From: Lanius collurio
Taxonomy: Eukaryota > Chordata > Aves > Passeriformes > Laniidae
Assembly (NCBI GenBank): GCA_020086605.1
Contig: JACBWW010000016.1
Location: 15,231,408-15,295,407, forward strand
Direction of reading: 5' to 3'
Length of the DNA stretch: 64,000 bases
This document shows positions 14,649 to 26,606 of the stretch, in pieces. The translations under genes and the position numbers were made by a program. The stretch's first letter is position 1, and each line of letters starts with the position of its first letter. The notes under the pieces are model-generated. The model was not told the DNA's origin and made no database searches. It saw only the letters and a list, made by a program, of their open reading frames with translations.

Positions 14649-17600
14649 ATGGCGCAGTTCCTGTTCGAGGCGGACCTCCATGGGCTGCTGAAGCTGGACA
14701 CGCCGATCCCGAACGCGCCGCCTGCGCGATGGCAGCGCAAGGCCAAGGAGAGCGGCCCCGGACCCAGCCCCGTCGGCGTGTCGCCCATGAAGCCGGCCAA
14801 TCGCTCCCACAGCTCCAGTAAGACGCCGTCCAAGACACCCGGTGAGCGCCGGCCACCAGCGGCAGAGGCTGCGTGCGGGAGGCTGCTTGTCTGTAGCCAT
14901 GAGGCTCTGGGCTCCCTGCCACGCCGCCCCACCGGCTTGCTGGTTAGGGAGGAGGAGGAGGTGGGCTGTGCTCCTGGCAATCACTCACCTCCTCCCCAGT
15001 ATGAGGAGGGCAGAACTCTCAGCACTGGGGCTGGCGAACTGCTAATCCCCCAGCCGACCCTTGCTGGCACAGCTGCATGTTGGGACAAGTGTGGGCAAGA
15101 CTGTCAGCTGACAGCTTTACATGCTACAACAGTGGTTTTGTATCCTCCCCTTATCTGTGGACTCTGGGATAATTACTCTAGACCCAAGGAGTTGTCTCCT
15201 GACAGTTCCTAACCAGAGCTTGGGGGCGGGGGGGAAATATAAGTTAGTTGTGACTAACTAAGCAGATTTCAGAGCCCTGCTTGTCTAGAACTTGTCTGGT
15301 GGGTGTGATGTGGAACAGTGCTGGCTTTGCTCTCATGAAAGCTCTAATACAGGCTGTTAAATAGCTGTAAGACAATATTTTCATATGTGAATGCAGGTAA
15401 ATCTGGATCCAAAATTCAAAACACCCCCACAAAGGCTGGGGGAGATCGCTACATTCCCAACCGCAGCACTTTGCAGATGGACATGGCAAATTTCCTCCTA
15501 ACCAAAGAGAATGACCCTACTGAGGAATCACCCACCAAGAAGGTGAGTGTATTGCTAAGTTAAAATTACTTCAGCAACCACTTACTTGTACATGTGTGCA
15601 TGCACATGTGTACACACACACATCTGCTGCAGCAGCACGGGTGAAGGGCAGGGCTCTCTAGGTATGCATCGCGTGACCTGATCCTTCCTGCCCATTTACA
15701 GTGAAGTAAATGATAGGTTTTATCAAGTGGACATGGGACTGACAAGCCCCAGCCATCACTATTTCCAGCTCTGGGCTTCAGGAGCCTGGGATGAGATTGA
15801 AGCTATAGAGACTGCCACACACTCTAGCCTATGCTGCTTCTGGTACCGAAATTTAGCTTTTGATTAATGAAGCTTTAAAATATAGCAGGCAACAAAACCA
15901 CAAAGCTGTGGGCATATGCAAAGTGAAACTGCTGGTGGCAGCTATTCTAGGACAATGTCTACACAGGGAACAATTCTGGAATGTTTTACACTGTGTTCTG
16001 AAATCTGTTTATGAAGCATTTGGTCACTTGTGGCTGTGGCTTTTCCCACTGGCAATGACACTGTGAAAATGTAAGCAGGACAATGTGCAAAAGTCTGAGG
16101 GAAAACTACTTTGACCTGCCTGCCTGTGGCTGACCCTTGCAGCACAGTTGTATACCTCCTGATTCTTAGAGAAAGGGGCTTAGGTGTCTGTTTTAACTGC
16201 AGTCTGGGGGTTGTGTTTGAAATGCATTGCACTGAGGGTGATTTGTCTCTGTAGGAGCAACAGAAAGCCTGGGCAGTGAATCTGAATGGTTTCGATGTAG
16301 AAGAGGCGAAGATCCTCCGCCTCAGTGGAAAACCACAGAATGCTCCAGAAGGTATGATACAGGGTTTGTGTGAGCTGAATCAGCAGGGGAGATCTGGTCA
16401 GGGGAACAGCAACACAGAGGTCCTCTGTGTGGTCACAGGAGAGATCAACTGGCTTCTGAGAGCTATACACCCTGGAGTCTCCTTTCTTAGGGTTCCTGAG
16501 GTTGAGAGAGGGCATAACAGTTCCAGTGAATTTATTTAGGAGTGGTGCAATGACTGCCAGTTGCTCACGTGTACTGCAGGTGGCAAGCCTTCATGAAGTC
16601 TGTAAGAGCTTCAAACTCTCTGCTGTGCACTCTTTAGCTTAACTGTAGCTAAACATAATGGGATACAAAACCCCAAGTGTTTGTTAAACTCGTTTCCATG
16701 AACGAGGAAATTGTAGCTCACCCTGGTTCATCCTGCCAGTGATGTCTGCACGCTCCTGTGAGTGTATCTCTTAGGACTTTGTTTTCACTCCAAGGGATTC
16801 CTAGTTGGGTGAGCAATATTCAGCTGGGAGGAAACTAACTCAGGTCAACAAACCTGTTCCTCTGCATACAGGCTATCAGAACAATCTGAAAGTGCTCTAC
16901 AGTCAGAAAATGACACCTGGATCCAGCAGGAAGAATAGCAGATACATTCCCTCGATGCCAGACCGCATCTTGGATGCACCAGAGATCCGCAATGACTACT
17001 GTAAGTAGGCTGCAGTGTTGAGTGCTGGGCATCCAGAACATTCTGCACTGGGATAGTGTAACTGGGCTGTCTGTATTATTTTATGCACCCAGGCTAGCAC
17101 AGACCACTTCTGGAGTGTTCCTGTCTAGCCTTACAGGAATAGTGGTTTAGAGCAATGCATAGGTGACTTGGAGCAGGGTACCTGACCCCATGAGCTGGGC
17201 GCAGTGGCACCCAGAAGGCTACCCCTTACTTGTACATGTGTGCATGCACATGTGTACACACACATCTGCTGCATCAGCACGGGTGAAGGGCAGGGCTCTC
17301 TAGGTAAGCATCGTGTGACCTGCATTGCTCTTTCAAATTGTAGATCTGAATCTCATCGACTGGAGCTCCCAGAACTTCCTGGCAGTGGCTCTGGACAACT
17401 CTGTTTATCTGTGGAATCACGCTTCTGGGGAGATTATCCAGCTGCTGCAGATGGAGCATCCAGATGTTTACATTTCCTCTGTGTCATGGATTAAAGAAGG
17501 AAACTACCTTGCTGTTGGCACAAGTAGTGCTGAGGTCCAGGTGAATGCAGGACTAAAACTAGAGGTGTTGTCTAGGGATTGACAGTGAACTGTGAGCCCT

Positions 17601-19542
17601 GAGGACAAACGTTTGGCTAGCAGGGGAAGGATGCCATGCACCTGACTTGTCTTGCCTGGTGTGGGGTGGAACTGTCCCCCGACAAGTGCAGCATGCAAGG
17701 CAGGGTTTGGTTTGGGGATTTTCTGATAAGCGGTGTTACCTTCTGTGCAATAGTCATGAAATAGAAATTTTCTCTGCTCCCATACTGGCTGAATGCCAGA
17801 GACTGGGCAGGGAGGTCCTTAGGGCATAGCAACAGGATTGGGTTTCCTCTGGAGAACTTATTGCTTTGCTTCTCTAGCTATGGGACATTCAGCAGCAGAA
17901 ACGTCTCCGAAACATGACCAGCCACTGTGCCCGTGTAGGAACACTCAGCTGGAACAGCTACATCCTCTCCAGGTAAAACAGTGGGTGGCGATGGGTGGGT
18001 CAAGGGCAGTTGCCAGCTGTTGCAAATTCCAATACCTGAAGCTATGCATGGTGTGGGTTAGGGATGGCAGAGAGAAGTTTCTGTCCTGGCTTGGGATTCT
18101 TACTCAGCATTTTCTGTTGGGACTGTTAGGAGAAGGCGTCTCATCTGTATTGCACTTTGTGCTGAAGTTGTGTGAGCAACAAGAGCTTGTGTGGCTGTTT
18201 CACTCACACCAACAGACCAGTGTTGCTGGTAACACTGGCTGAAATGCAGGGGCAGGTACAGCAGTCTTGGAACAACAAAAATGGATTTGGGTAAAAACAT
18301 GTCAGCCTGACCTTGCAAACCTTCTCTTCTCTCTGCAGTGGGGCACGGACTGGCCACATCCATCACCATGATGTCCGAGTAGCTGAGCATCATGTGGCCA
18401 CCCTTGCAGGCCACACACAGGAGGTGTGCGGACTCAAATGGTCTCTGGATGGCCGGTACCTGGCCAGTGGTGGCAATGACAATCTGGTGAATGTCTGGCC
18501 CTGCACCCAAGGGGGTGGTGGAGACTTTGCTCCTGTACAGACCTTCACTCAGCACCAGGGTGCTGTCAAGGTGAGCACAGGGCTGCCATGGGCAGATGTC
18601 TGTGTGCAAGGCAGAGGTGCAGCACTGGCTGGGTGCTGGTTGCCTCTTGCATATCTTAAACTGAATTCTCTCTCAGGCTGTGGCATGGTGCCCATGGCAG
18701 ATGAACGTTCTAGCCACTGGAGGTGGCACTAGTGACAGACATATCCGCATCTGGAACGTGTGTTCTGGCGCCTGCCTCAGTACTGTTGATGCCCATTCCC
18801 AGGTGAGACGTGAAGATCAGCTTGGAGACAAACACCTTCTGGCAGCACACCTACACAGAGCTGCTGGCTCCTCAGACCCAGAGGCGTGGGAAAGCAGGGG
18901 GACCATGCTCACCTCTGAGTGGTGAGCATCAACACAGGCAGCTTGTCTTACTCGTGTTACTGCCTCTTCTCAGGTCTGTTCTATCCTGTGGTCAACAAAC
19001 TACAAGGAGTTCGTTTCAGGACATGGCTTTGCACAGAATCAGCTGGTTCTGTGGAAGTATCCAACAATGACCAAAGTCGCAGAGCTGCAAGGTAGGTGGA
19101 CAGCGCCTGGGGGAGGGGGGCTGTTAGAGGTTGAAGGCAGCTGCAGTCCTGGATGGTATCCAGGGGCCTGCTGCTAGGAGCAAGGCATGCCCATGGGCTG
19201 TGGAAGAAACACCATTGCTCCAAATGTATGCTTGGGTCTGAATTCATGCTGCCACAGCCAGTGGGGACCAGCGATGTAAGCTGGCATGGCTCATGGGAAC
19301 ATATAGAAGTAAATTGGCTGTGTGACGATCAGCTCAGCCCTGACTCACACTCCTCATCCTTAGGTCATACTGCCAGAATCTTGAACTTGACCATGAGCCC
19401 TGATGGTACAACAGTGGCCTCAGCAGCTGCTGATGAAACACTGAGGCTCTGGCGCTGTTTTGAGATGGACCCCATAAAGAAGAAGGAGAAAGAGAAGGCA
19501 AACAGTGCCAAAAGCAGCATCATTCACCAGAGCATCCGCTGA
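14649..19542 (+). CDS. CDC20: CDC20, APC/C activator, complete
   Basis: WD40 activator and substrate receptor of the anaphase-promoting complex, held by the spindle checkpoint. Coding exons: 14649-14841 (exon begins 14645), 15397-15542, 16255-16351, 16872-17000, 17344-17540, 17878-17972, 18339-18570, 18677-18802, 18974-19091, 19364-19542; total 1512 nt, 503 aa (human 499). The start has a strong context (ACCATGG) and the protein begins [17 protein letters not shown], very close to human. Motifs: C-box DRYIPNR (81-87), KEN (101-103), MAD2-binding region KILRLSGKP (132-140), seven-blade propeller from about 189, C-terminal IR (502-503). Human has CRY in the CRY box; here residues 168-170 are SRY. 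Met47 corresponds to the human internal start Met43. Two introns carry near-identical 100-bp duplicates. A noncoding exon precedes the start. Confidence 0.98.
15581..15680. repeat. Duplicated intronic segment in CDC20, copy 1
   Basis: A 100-base segment beginning CTTACTTGTACATGTGTGC and ending GCGTGACCTG. It matches 17225-17322 with three substitutions and one missing AC unit. The left part contains the 12-bp palindrome TGTGCATGCACA followed by an AC run. The copy lies in the intron after the second coding exon. Confidence 0.9.
17225..17322. repeat. Duplicated intronic segment in CDC20, copy 2
   Basis: 98-base near-copy of 15581-15680 in the same orientation. It sits in the intron just before the coding exon that starts at 17344, ending only about 20 bases from that splice acceptor, and therefore spans the likely branch-point zone. 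Confidence 0.9.
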
Positions 19543-19602
19543 GAGCACTGGGTTGTTGGGGGGGGAGATGTGGTTTACACACTGTACAGTATTTTAAATG
19601 TT

Positions 19603-19608
19603 AATAAA
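19603..19608 (+). terminator. CDC20: CDC20 polyadenylation signal AATAAA
   Basis: Canonical AATAAA 60 bases after the CDC20 stop, followed by a T-rich stretch at 19620-19632. It gives a very short 3' untranslated region. Confidence 0.85.
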
Positions 19609-19639
19609 CTGTTTAACTTGATTTTTTTTCTTAATGGAA

Positions 19640-22600
19640 TCTGATGGAAGAAAAAGCCATTGCTCCCACACCCAAGTCCCTCCTCCCTGAGGTTGGAGAG
19701 CTGGGAAAGGGCTGGAGCCTTTGTTCTTCAGGGCCAGTTTACAGGCAGCCTGGGCCTAGCAGAAGGGTGCTGTGCAAGGACTGCGCTTCTATCCCAGCTA
19801 AGATAGGTATGTCACCTGCCCCATCTAGATGCTGACTACAAGCATAGCAGCTCTACCACAGGCTCAACTGAGAGTACAGTATGTCTGTGGCCCCACTTTC
19901 TCTTGTGTCCTGTCTCATGACCGCATAGACCTTACTGTGGCTCTGCAGGCAACCTTCAGATTGTCTTGTTCAGCTATAGGCAGGCATCAGTGCCTACTTA
20001 GGGTGCTGGAGTAGTAGAACAGCTACTTTTGCAATGGGCTTAGTACTGAATTGCTATTGGAAAAGAAAAGGAGGGGGGGAAACATACAGCAAGAGTTGTA
20101 ATCACCCCAAAGGCCAGAAAGTGGCTGGCACTGGCATAAAGCCTGATGCTAAACAAAAGGTTAGTTTACACTGCCACAGCCAGTCTGGATGTCATGCAAG
20201 AGCCATGCAAAGCACCACCAACCCTGTGCTCAGCCCTTAAGTCTCATATTCTTCCAACAACTGATCTCTTTTCCCCTCCTGCTGACAGGAAGCCCTGGTT
20301 CCTAGCTGAGGCTTCATGCAGGGAAGCAGGCACCAGGGCTCAGCTGACATTTGTTAGAGCTTGACTCCTCTACACTTGGAAAAATGCCTTTTTTCCAGGC
20401 TGAATTGTGCTGGAGCAAGTTGCATGGCCCATATTTGAGCCCTTACTTGACATAAACAAGAGCCACCTCAGCCATGCTGCTCTGCATGGTGGAGCCACAG
20501 AGTCTGAGGTTGTGGGGCTGCACCAGACCCATCAAGCCTGTCCTTCAGCTGCTGCACCAGCATTGCCAGGGGCTGCTGGGGACACTGCACAGCTGATTAG
20601 CACCTTGGCCTGGGCAAAGCAGCTCCACAAAGCCTGTGCCTCCCATCAGCCCTCAGTGATTAGCTGAGGGTGGATTATTAACTGTTTTCACCTTCCCCTC
20701 TGCACAATACTACACTGTACCTAGCACCACCTCTGCCTCCTGAGCTTTAAACCAGATGGAACCTTCAAAGGTGACCAGTGGCAACACCAACTTGTGCTGT
20801 GCCAAGACCAGTGAGGGTGCAATCACACACAGCTGATTTAGGGCACACAGTCTCAAAAAACAGCAGCTGAGCCTAGCACCTTCCCAGCAGGGCAGCTGGG
20901 ACATCCCCATTTGGCCACTTGAGAAAGGTCACAGGAGGTCCAAGGAAGGAGCTCTCCCTCTTCAGACACAAATCCTAGGGCAGCAGCTGTATCTAATGGG
21001 GAAGCAAACAGGAACCCACATCTCTTCCCCAGAGCTGTGTTGCAGTTGTAGGAGCCCTGCCCCACATTCCTGCACTTTGGTGCTGGGAATTAACACAGGC
21101 TTGCCCTGTAGGCCTACAGCTGATTAGGCCTTCCCCTAGTCCCTGACCTAGAAGGAGGGCTTTATATGCCTCAAAGTTGCTGTAACTTTTTCACTCCCAT
21201 ATAAGAGCAGCTCAGCTTTCTCTGACAGGCTCTTTCTCCTCAGCACATACCCCACCCCCATAAGCTGTGCATTACACAGCCCTTGAAGGTCCTCTGAGCA
21301 TTACTAGAGGGTAATGATGTTGCAGGGTCTTTGGCCCCATACTGGTCCCTACAGTCCTGGAGTGAGGAGGAGCAGAGGAAGGAAGTCGGCACTGATCCAG
21401 CAGGCCCAGTAAACACAGCCCTATAAGGTGTGAATTCAGTTCACAGCATGACAGCGTATTAATTACCAAGTGCCAGGGCCAGCCCATAGAAGAGCCCAGC
21501 TAACAGGAACAATTGGAGGAAGGGAGAGGAGAGCACATGCAGGGACCAGCCAATTCTAAAATACCAACTAGTTTAAAGCGTTGTTACTATTTTAGGCAAA
21601 AGCAAAGATAGTCTTGCCTTTAGCAAGAGCCACCTGGAGGGGAAAAGGAGGCTTGACAGGAAAACGTCCATGGCAACCAGACCATCACCTACTGTTCCTG
21701 AAGTGGTTGACTTCTGAGCACTGAAGTAACATTACACACCACTTCAGCATGGACCAGTACAAATTCTCATCCAAGTCTTCATTCCCAGAGAAGCAGCAAC
21801 AACTGGGTGAACACTGCAGAGGGCAGCAACCCGATCCTACTTTATGGCTTCATACATACAAGGACACTGAACCCTCTAGAAGAGGGTGATACCCATGTGT
21901 AGCTTAGGCAGATTAGTCACCTCAGTTCAGGTCACTTGAAGATGCTTTCCTACAGTTCAGAGCCTGGCCTTGAGGTGGACAGCAGCCCAGGTGGAATCAG
22001 CAGAGCTCTCTCCCACCAAGCTCTGTTCCAGGACTTTGGCTGGACCTCTACCAAAGCCTTCCCACCCCACAACCAAACCGACCACGAAACTCAGCATCTG
22101 GAAGCTGCTGCTCTAACACATTTCTCCCAGCCACAAGCTGCCCAGCTGGCTCCCCACTCCTCTTCCCAAGCTTGAGTCAGCACCCAGGCTGGCCTCTACT
22201 CAAGAAGGGCCCAGTCCTTGTGTGATGGGGAAGGCAGCCCTGCACCCTCAACAGCACTGAAGGGACGCCAGAATGAGACAGTTGGAAAGATAACAAGAGC
22301 CCAGCCAGGCAAATATACACTGCTGCAGCAAAAGCAAGGCAGCAACATCAACCTCCCTCTGACCAACCTGAGCTACATCCTGAACAGATCGATGCTGCAG
22401 GGGCCTTCATAGATGGCAGCAGTTTTTGCTTCAGCAGATGGAGTAAGCAGCAAAGTGCAGTCAAGTTTCCAGAGGCTATAGTCCCTGCTCTGCCATACCT
22501 CAACTCCCCAGGATTTCTAAAAAGCAGCAGTTCTTCCTGGGCAGGCAGCCCAGAGCCCAGCCCACACCCATGCACCACCCCAGCCATTTTTTGACAGGGT

Positions 22601-22850
22601 GGAGTCACTCTCACAACAGAGGCCTTGACACATGTCCAGCCCTGAGCACTGCTATACCAAAACACTTGGAAACAATCTGCCATCTGCTTCATCAGCACAC
22701 AACTATCACCCTCTTCCCCCAACACAAACCTGCTACACCAGCTGCTTCTCCCAGCCCTGCCTCCAACCACACTGGGCAGGACCAAGCACCTGAACAGCTT
22801 TTGCTTACATTGAGCCAAGAAAAGAAGAGGACAGAGCCATTTCTCCTTCT
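19640..22850. other. CDC20-ELOVL1 convergent intergenic region
   Basis: About 3.2 kb between two tail-to-tail genes. Only short, unrelated open frames are present and I recognise no exon, RNA gene or transposon. The poly(A) signals of the two genes bound it at 19603 and 22861. Confidence 0.65.
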
Positions 22851-24050
22851 GTTTGTTTATTTGTGATAGAAGAGCAGCCCAGGCTGACAGGGCCTGGCTC
22901 CTTCACCTCATCCTCGAGGCCATCAGCATGTTTTGGTTACAGCCAGAGCAGGTGACAGGCACCAGACCAGGAGAGCTGCTACACTGCACTGCAGAAGGGC
23001 AGAGCACATCTTGACCCAGGCCCAGCCAGATCCACAGAGGCAAGAGGCGCTCACTCTTGCACCACAGCTGAGCACACTAAAAGTGCCCGCTGCTGTGCTC
23101 AGGCTAGGCCAGAGCAGGGCTGGTCCCAAGCAGGAGAGCCCAGGAGCTGATTTCTAGGGGCACTTATTGCTCAAGTCTTGAATTTACAGGAATGGAAGTG
23201 GTCCAAGACTAGGCTGAGCTTGGTCTCCCCACTCTGGAGCAAGCCACCAGCTGCCATAGAGGATCAGGTAAGTGTGGCTTAAGCACACACTGAGCACCCA
23301 GCCCAGGCACAAGAACAGCAAGGCAACCTGGGCTTATCATGTGGGGGAAGCCTTTCAGGCTGTGACAGCCCCTGCTATGTACTAGGCACAGGGCGTGTGT
23401 ACTGTACTGGGCAGGTCTGGGCCCTTAAGTCCCATAAGTACTGCCCCTACATTCTCCACAGACACACCTGGGCACAGATATGCCAGGGCAGGGCTCCCAA
23501 GCTGGGACCACACAGGGACCAGAAGGGACATGCAGCACTGTGGCATGGAACAAAGTGGCACAAGGCATCGTAGAGCAGGAGCACTCACACATGAGCTGGC
23601 AGTGGCAAGCAGCCAGGGACAAATCTGCTCATCCACACAGGCTCTTGTGAGACAGGGAAGAGGAGAGGGCACCAGGACAGGAAGCGGTCTCTTCTTTTGG
23701 TCCTACTCAGAAGGAAATGGCCCCTAGGCAGAAGAGCCAGATGTAGGCACTTGGGGGAAGGTCCTTTGGAAATACTGGAATGGGACTGCAGCCCCAGAGC
23801 TGTGATGCAGGCAGCTGCCTCTCTGCTCAGCAACACTGAGAAACAGCACAAAGCCCTCCCAGAAACAGAAGTGGCCCATGGCTGCTCAGAGCAGAGGGGC
23901 TGAGCATGCAGACAGGGGACAGCAGGACTGGGCACAGGGGTACAACAGTCTGTAGGCACTTGACTTGGCTAGTGGCACCCAGGAGCAGAGGGACAGGTCC
24001 CAGCTGCCTCTGCCCCGGGGCTCTCATTGGCTCTGGGAGCACTTTACCCT
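22840..24050 (-). other. ELOVL1: ELOVL1 3' untranslated region
   Basis: Sequence between the ELOVL1 stop (24051-24053) and the minus-strand AATAAA. It has no coding continuation. The low-coordinate limit is approximate because the cleavage site is inferred. Confidence 0.55.
22856..22861 (-). terminator. ELOVL1: ELOVL1 polyadenylation signal (AATAAA on minus)
   Basis: TTTATT on plus, AATAAA on minus, 1.19 kb beyond the ELOVL1 stop codon. It is the most plausible 3' end for a roughly 1.2 kb untranslated region; nearer alternative signals were not evident. Confidence 0.6.
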
Positions 24051-26606
24051 CTAGTTGGCTTTGACCTTGCCATTGGTGACAGTGCCATTTTCATGGATGC
24101 TGCTACCGTTGTGCTGAGCTGCTTGTTGAGCCACCCTGGGCAACCGTTTGCCCTTGGTGTAGGACTGGTACCAAAAGTTGGAGAAGAGGATGAAGAAGAT
24201 GGTCCCATAAATCCAGATAAGGTGAATGAAGATAGGGAACTGGTATTGGCAGTTGGGCATGAAGTAATACTGGGAGATGTGGACGGAGACAATCACAAAC
24301 TGTGCCTGGGAGCAAGGCAGAGTAAGAACAAGTTATTCATGGGAGCAGGGTCAGGGAACCCACTAGAGACCTTATTTTTAAAGCAAACACCTAGCCTCCT
24401 TTCCCAGTCTGAAGCAGAGGTCCTTATGGTGAGGCAGTCAGCAGCAGCTGGAAGAGGCAGGCACAAGTCTCAAGGCAGCATATGCCTCTCACCCTCCCAC
24501 CACAGCTGCAGCCCAGGGGCAGCAGGCTGAACAGCACCCACACCCCAACCAGGCTGGTAGGGCTATCAGAGGCCCACAGCGGGGCAGAGCTGCTAAAAAC
24601 TCAGAGCAATATGCTACAGAAGAGACAGCTACAGCTGCTGGCTGCACCTTTCAAAGGTACAAGGGCTGGCCTGCCATTCATGTCAGGCACACGCTCTGCC
24701 CCACCACACAGACTCACCAGCTGGATGGCTGTGATGTGCTTCTTCCACCACAGGTACTTCTGAAAGGCAGGTCCTGCTGCTGAGAGTCCATAGTAGAAAT
24801 ACATGACCACATGCACCATGGAATTGATCATGGCATGGAATGAGCCCATTCCCCCTGTTAAGACAGATTTTCCTCAGTGTAAGCCAATACTCCACAGCAA
24901 TCAGCACCACATAGAGCTGCTAAGAGCCCAGTAGGGCCAAAACCCCCTTTTCAGCATGCTGGGGTAACCCTACCCAATCTGTGCACCCAGACAGTTGCCA
25001 CCTTACCGGGACCAAACTTTGCTCCCCACCACCAGCTCCATGGCAAAACAGAGTGGTGAAAAAGGTGCAGGAATGTGACCTGTTCATTCTTCTTCCGCAG
25101 GACAAAGATCACCTGCAATGAAAGCCCAACAGCATCAAGGACCTGCAGCCCTGGGAGCAGCTAGAGCTGGGTGGGCCACTAATTCAATGTCTGATCTCAG
25201 TGCTGCTTCTCTCCCACCCTCCACATTCACTGTCATCACACATTAGGTCACCCCACAGCTTACAGAGTTGTAGCTTGTCAAAAGTGGCCTCAGCAATATT
25301 CCAGAGTGGCCTCCTTGGCAGTGGTGCCAGACAGAAGCACTACCACATCAGACTAGAAGGGCTGCAAAAGCACCTACCACAAATATACCAGGCCTCAACT
25401 CCCCACCCAGCAAGTGGCAACAAGGACTTCTCATTAACTCACTCACCGTGTCTGTCAGTTCAATGAACTTGGAGAAAACAAAGAGCCAAGCAACGCTGAC
25501 CATCTGTAACAGAGCAGGTTAACATTAGAGACCCACCTCAGCCTGAACATGCCCAGTGACCAAAGGGCTTCATACAGTTACCCTGGCATGAAACCAAGGC
25601 CCAGAGACTGCAAACCCTCTGCCTCAGGAAAGGCAGGAGCTGTGACCCTGCTGTCCAAACAGAAGCACTAAAGGCCATCCCCACTTAGCAGGAGAGGGAT
25701 GAGAACTCACCCTGAGGGCCTTGGGGTCCTGTGAGAAGTCCACAGGGTCACATCGCCAGGTGTACCCAGTAAGCCACCCTGCCATCAGGAACTGCAACAA
25801 GAGCATCATCAAGGTGAGGCCCAACACATCACTCACTGCACATCAAGCTCTGCACAGAAAGGCAGGGAACAGCCAGAAAAAGGGTTCCCCATCACCCATG
25901 CAGCTTGCACATGCTGCTTTACACGTGCCTGACCAAGCTACTGACAACTCACCTCATAGACTATGTAAAGGGAGAGTCCCACCAGAAAGAAGTTGTATAG
26001 CACCATGAACTTCTTCAGGTTTAAAGGCTTCCTGTTGGCCATTAGCCGGGGACCCAAGGATAGGACAAAGTAGACATATCCCAGAAGGATGCCCATCACA
26101 AGGAATGGGGACTGCATCAGTGGATAATCAGCTATGCGAGGGTCTGCAGAAAGAGCCACAGTGCAGAGCAGTTAGCTTCCTTACCCCAGCCTGCTGCCAC
26201 CAGTGCTACTGCCACAGTGGAGGCAATCCTGTTCTAGGACATGAGTGCAAGTAGGGAAGTAGTTTGGGAGCAGAGGCTGATGAAGTCAGCTAGACTCAAC
26301 ACAGTATAACCTGAAGCCATGCTGCAGGGCAGCCTGAAATCCTCTGCCCAGGAGAGCAGAAGTGCCCCAAAACAACTTGCACGAGCACTGAGGCAAGATA
26401 GCCTCATAACAGGCAGCACAAAACCCCCAGAATTGCATCTGTGTGAAGGCAAAGGACAGGACACAGTTAGACCCAGGGATGCCAGACCACCTCCCAGTGC
26501 CTCTGGCAGTAAAGCACGTAGTGCTCCCTGTCTTATAGCTGGGCAGATCCAAACACTCACCTGCTTTCTTCATGAAGTCTTGATACATAGTCACAATCCC
26601 CTCCAT
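24051..26606 (-). CDS. ELOVL1: ELOVL1 very-long-chain fatty acid elongase, complete
   Basis: Endoplasmic-reticulum 3-ketoacyl-CoA synthase that elongates mainly saturated C20-C26 acyl-CoAs, supplying very-long-chain sphingolipids. Coding exons in transcript order: 26606-26561 (exon begins 26622), 26143-25953, 25791-25711, 25503-25447, 25112-25007, 24854-24718, 24305-24051; 873 nt, 290 aa (human 279). The protein starts [15 protein letters not shown]. Features: ELO-family strands [18 protein letters not shown] and [10 protein letters not shown], the histidine motif HLFHHS (HxxHH), several membrane helices, and the C-terminal ER-retrieval signal KVKAN (KxKxx). The last exon acceptor was placed before GCACAG because this restores the residues AQFVIVS found in the human protein. 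The tail between the last helix and KVKAN is longer than in human. Other ELOVL paralogues fit the N- and C-termini less well. Confidence 0.97.

Noticed and set aside
13167..15212. Open frame running through the 399-base gap
   Set aside because: It depends on N being read as open and merges MPL exon 11 out of frame, the minisatellite and CDC20 exon sequence.
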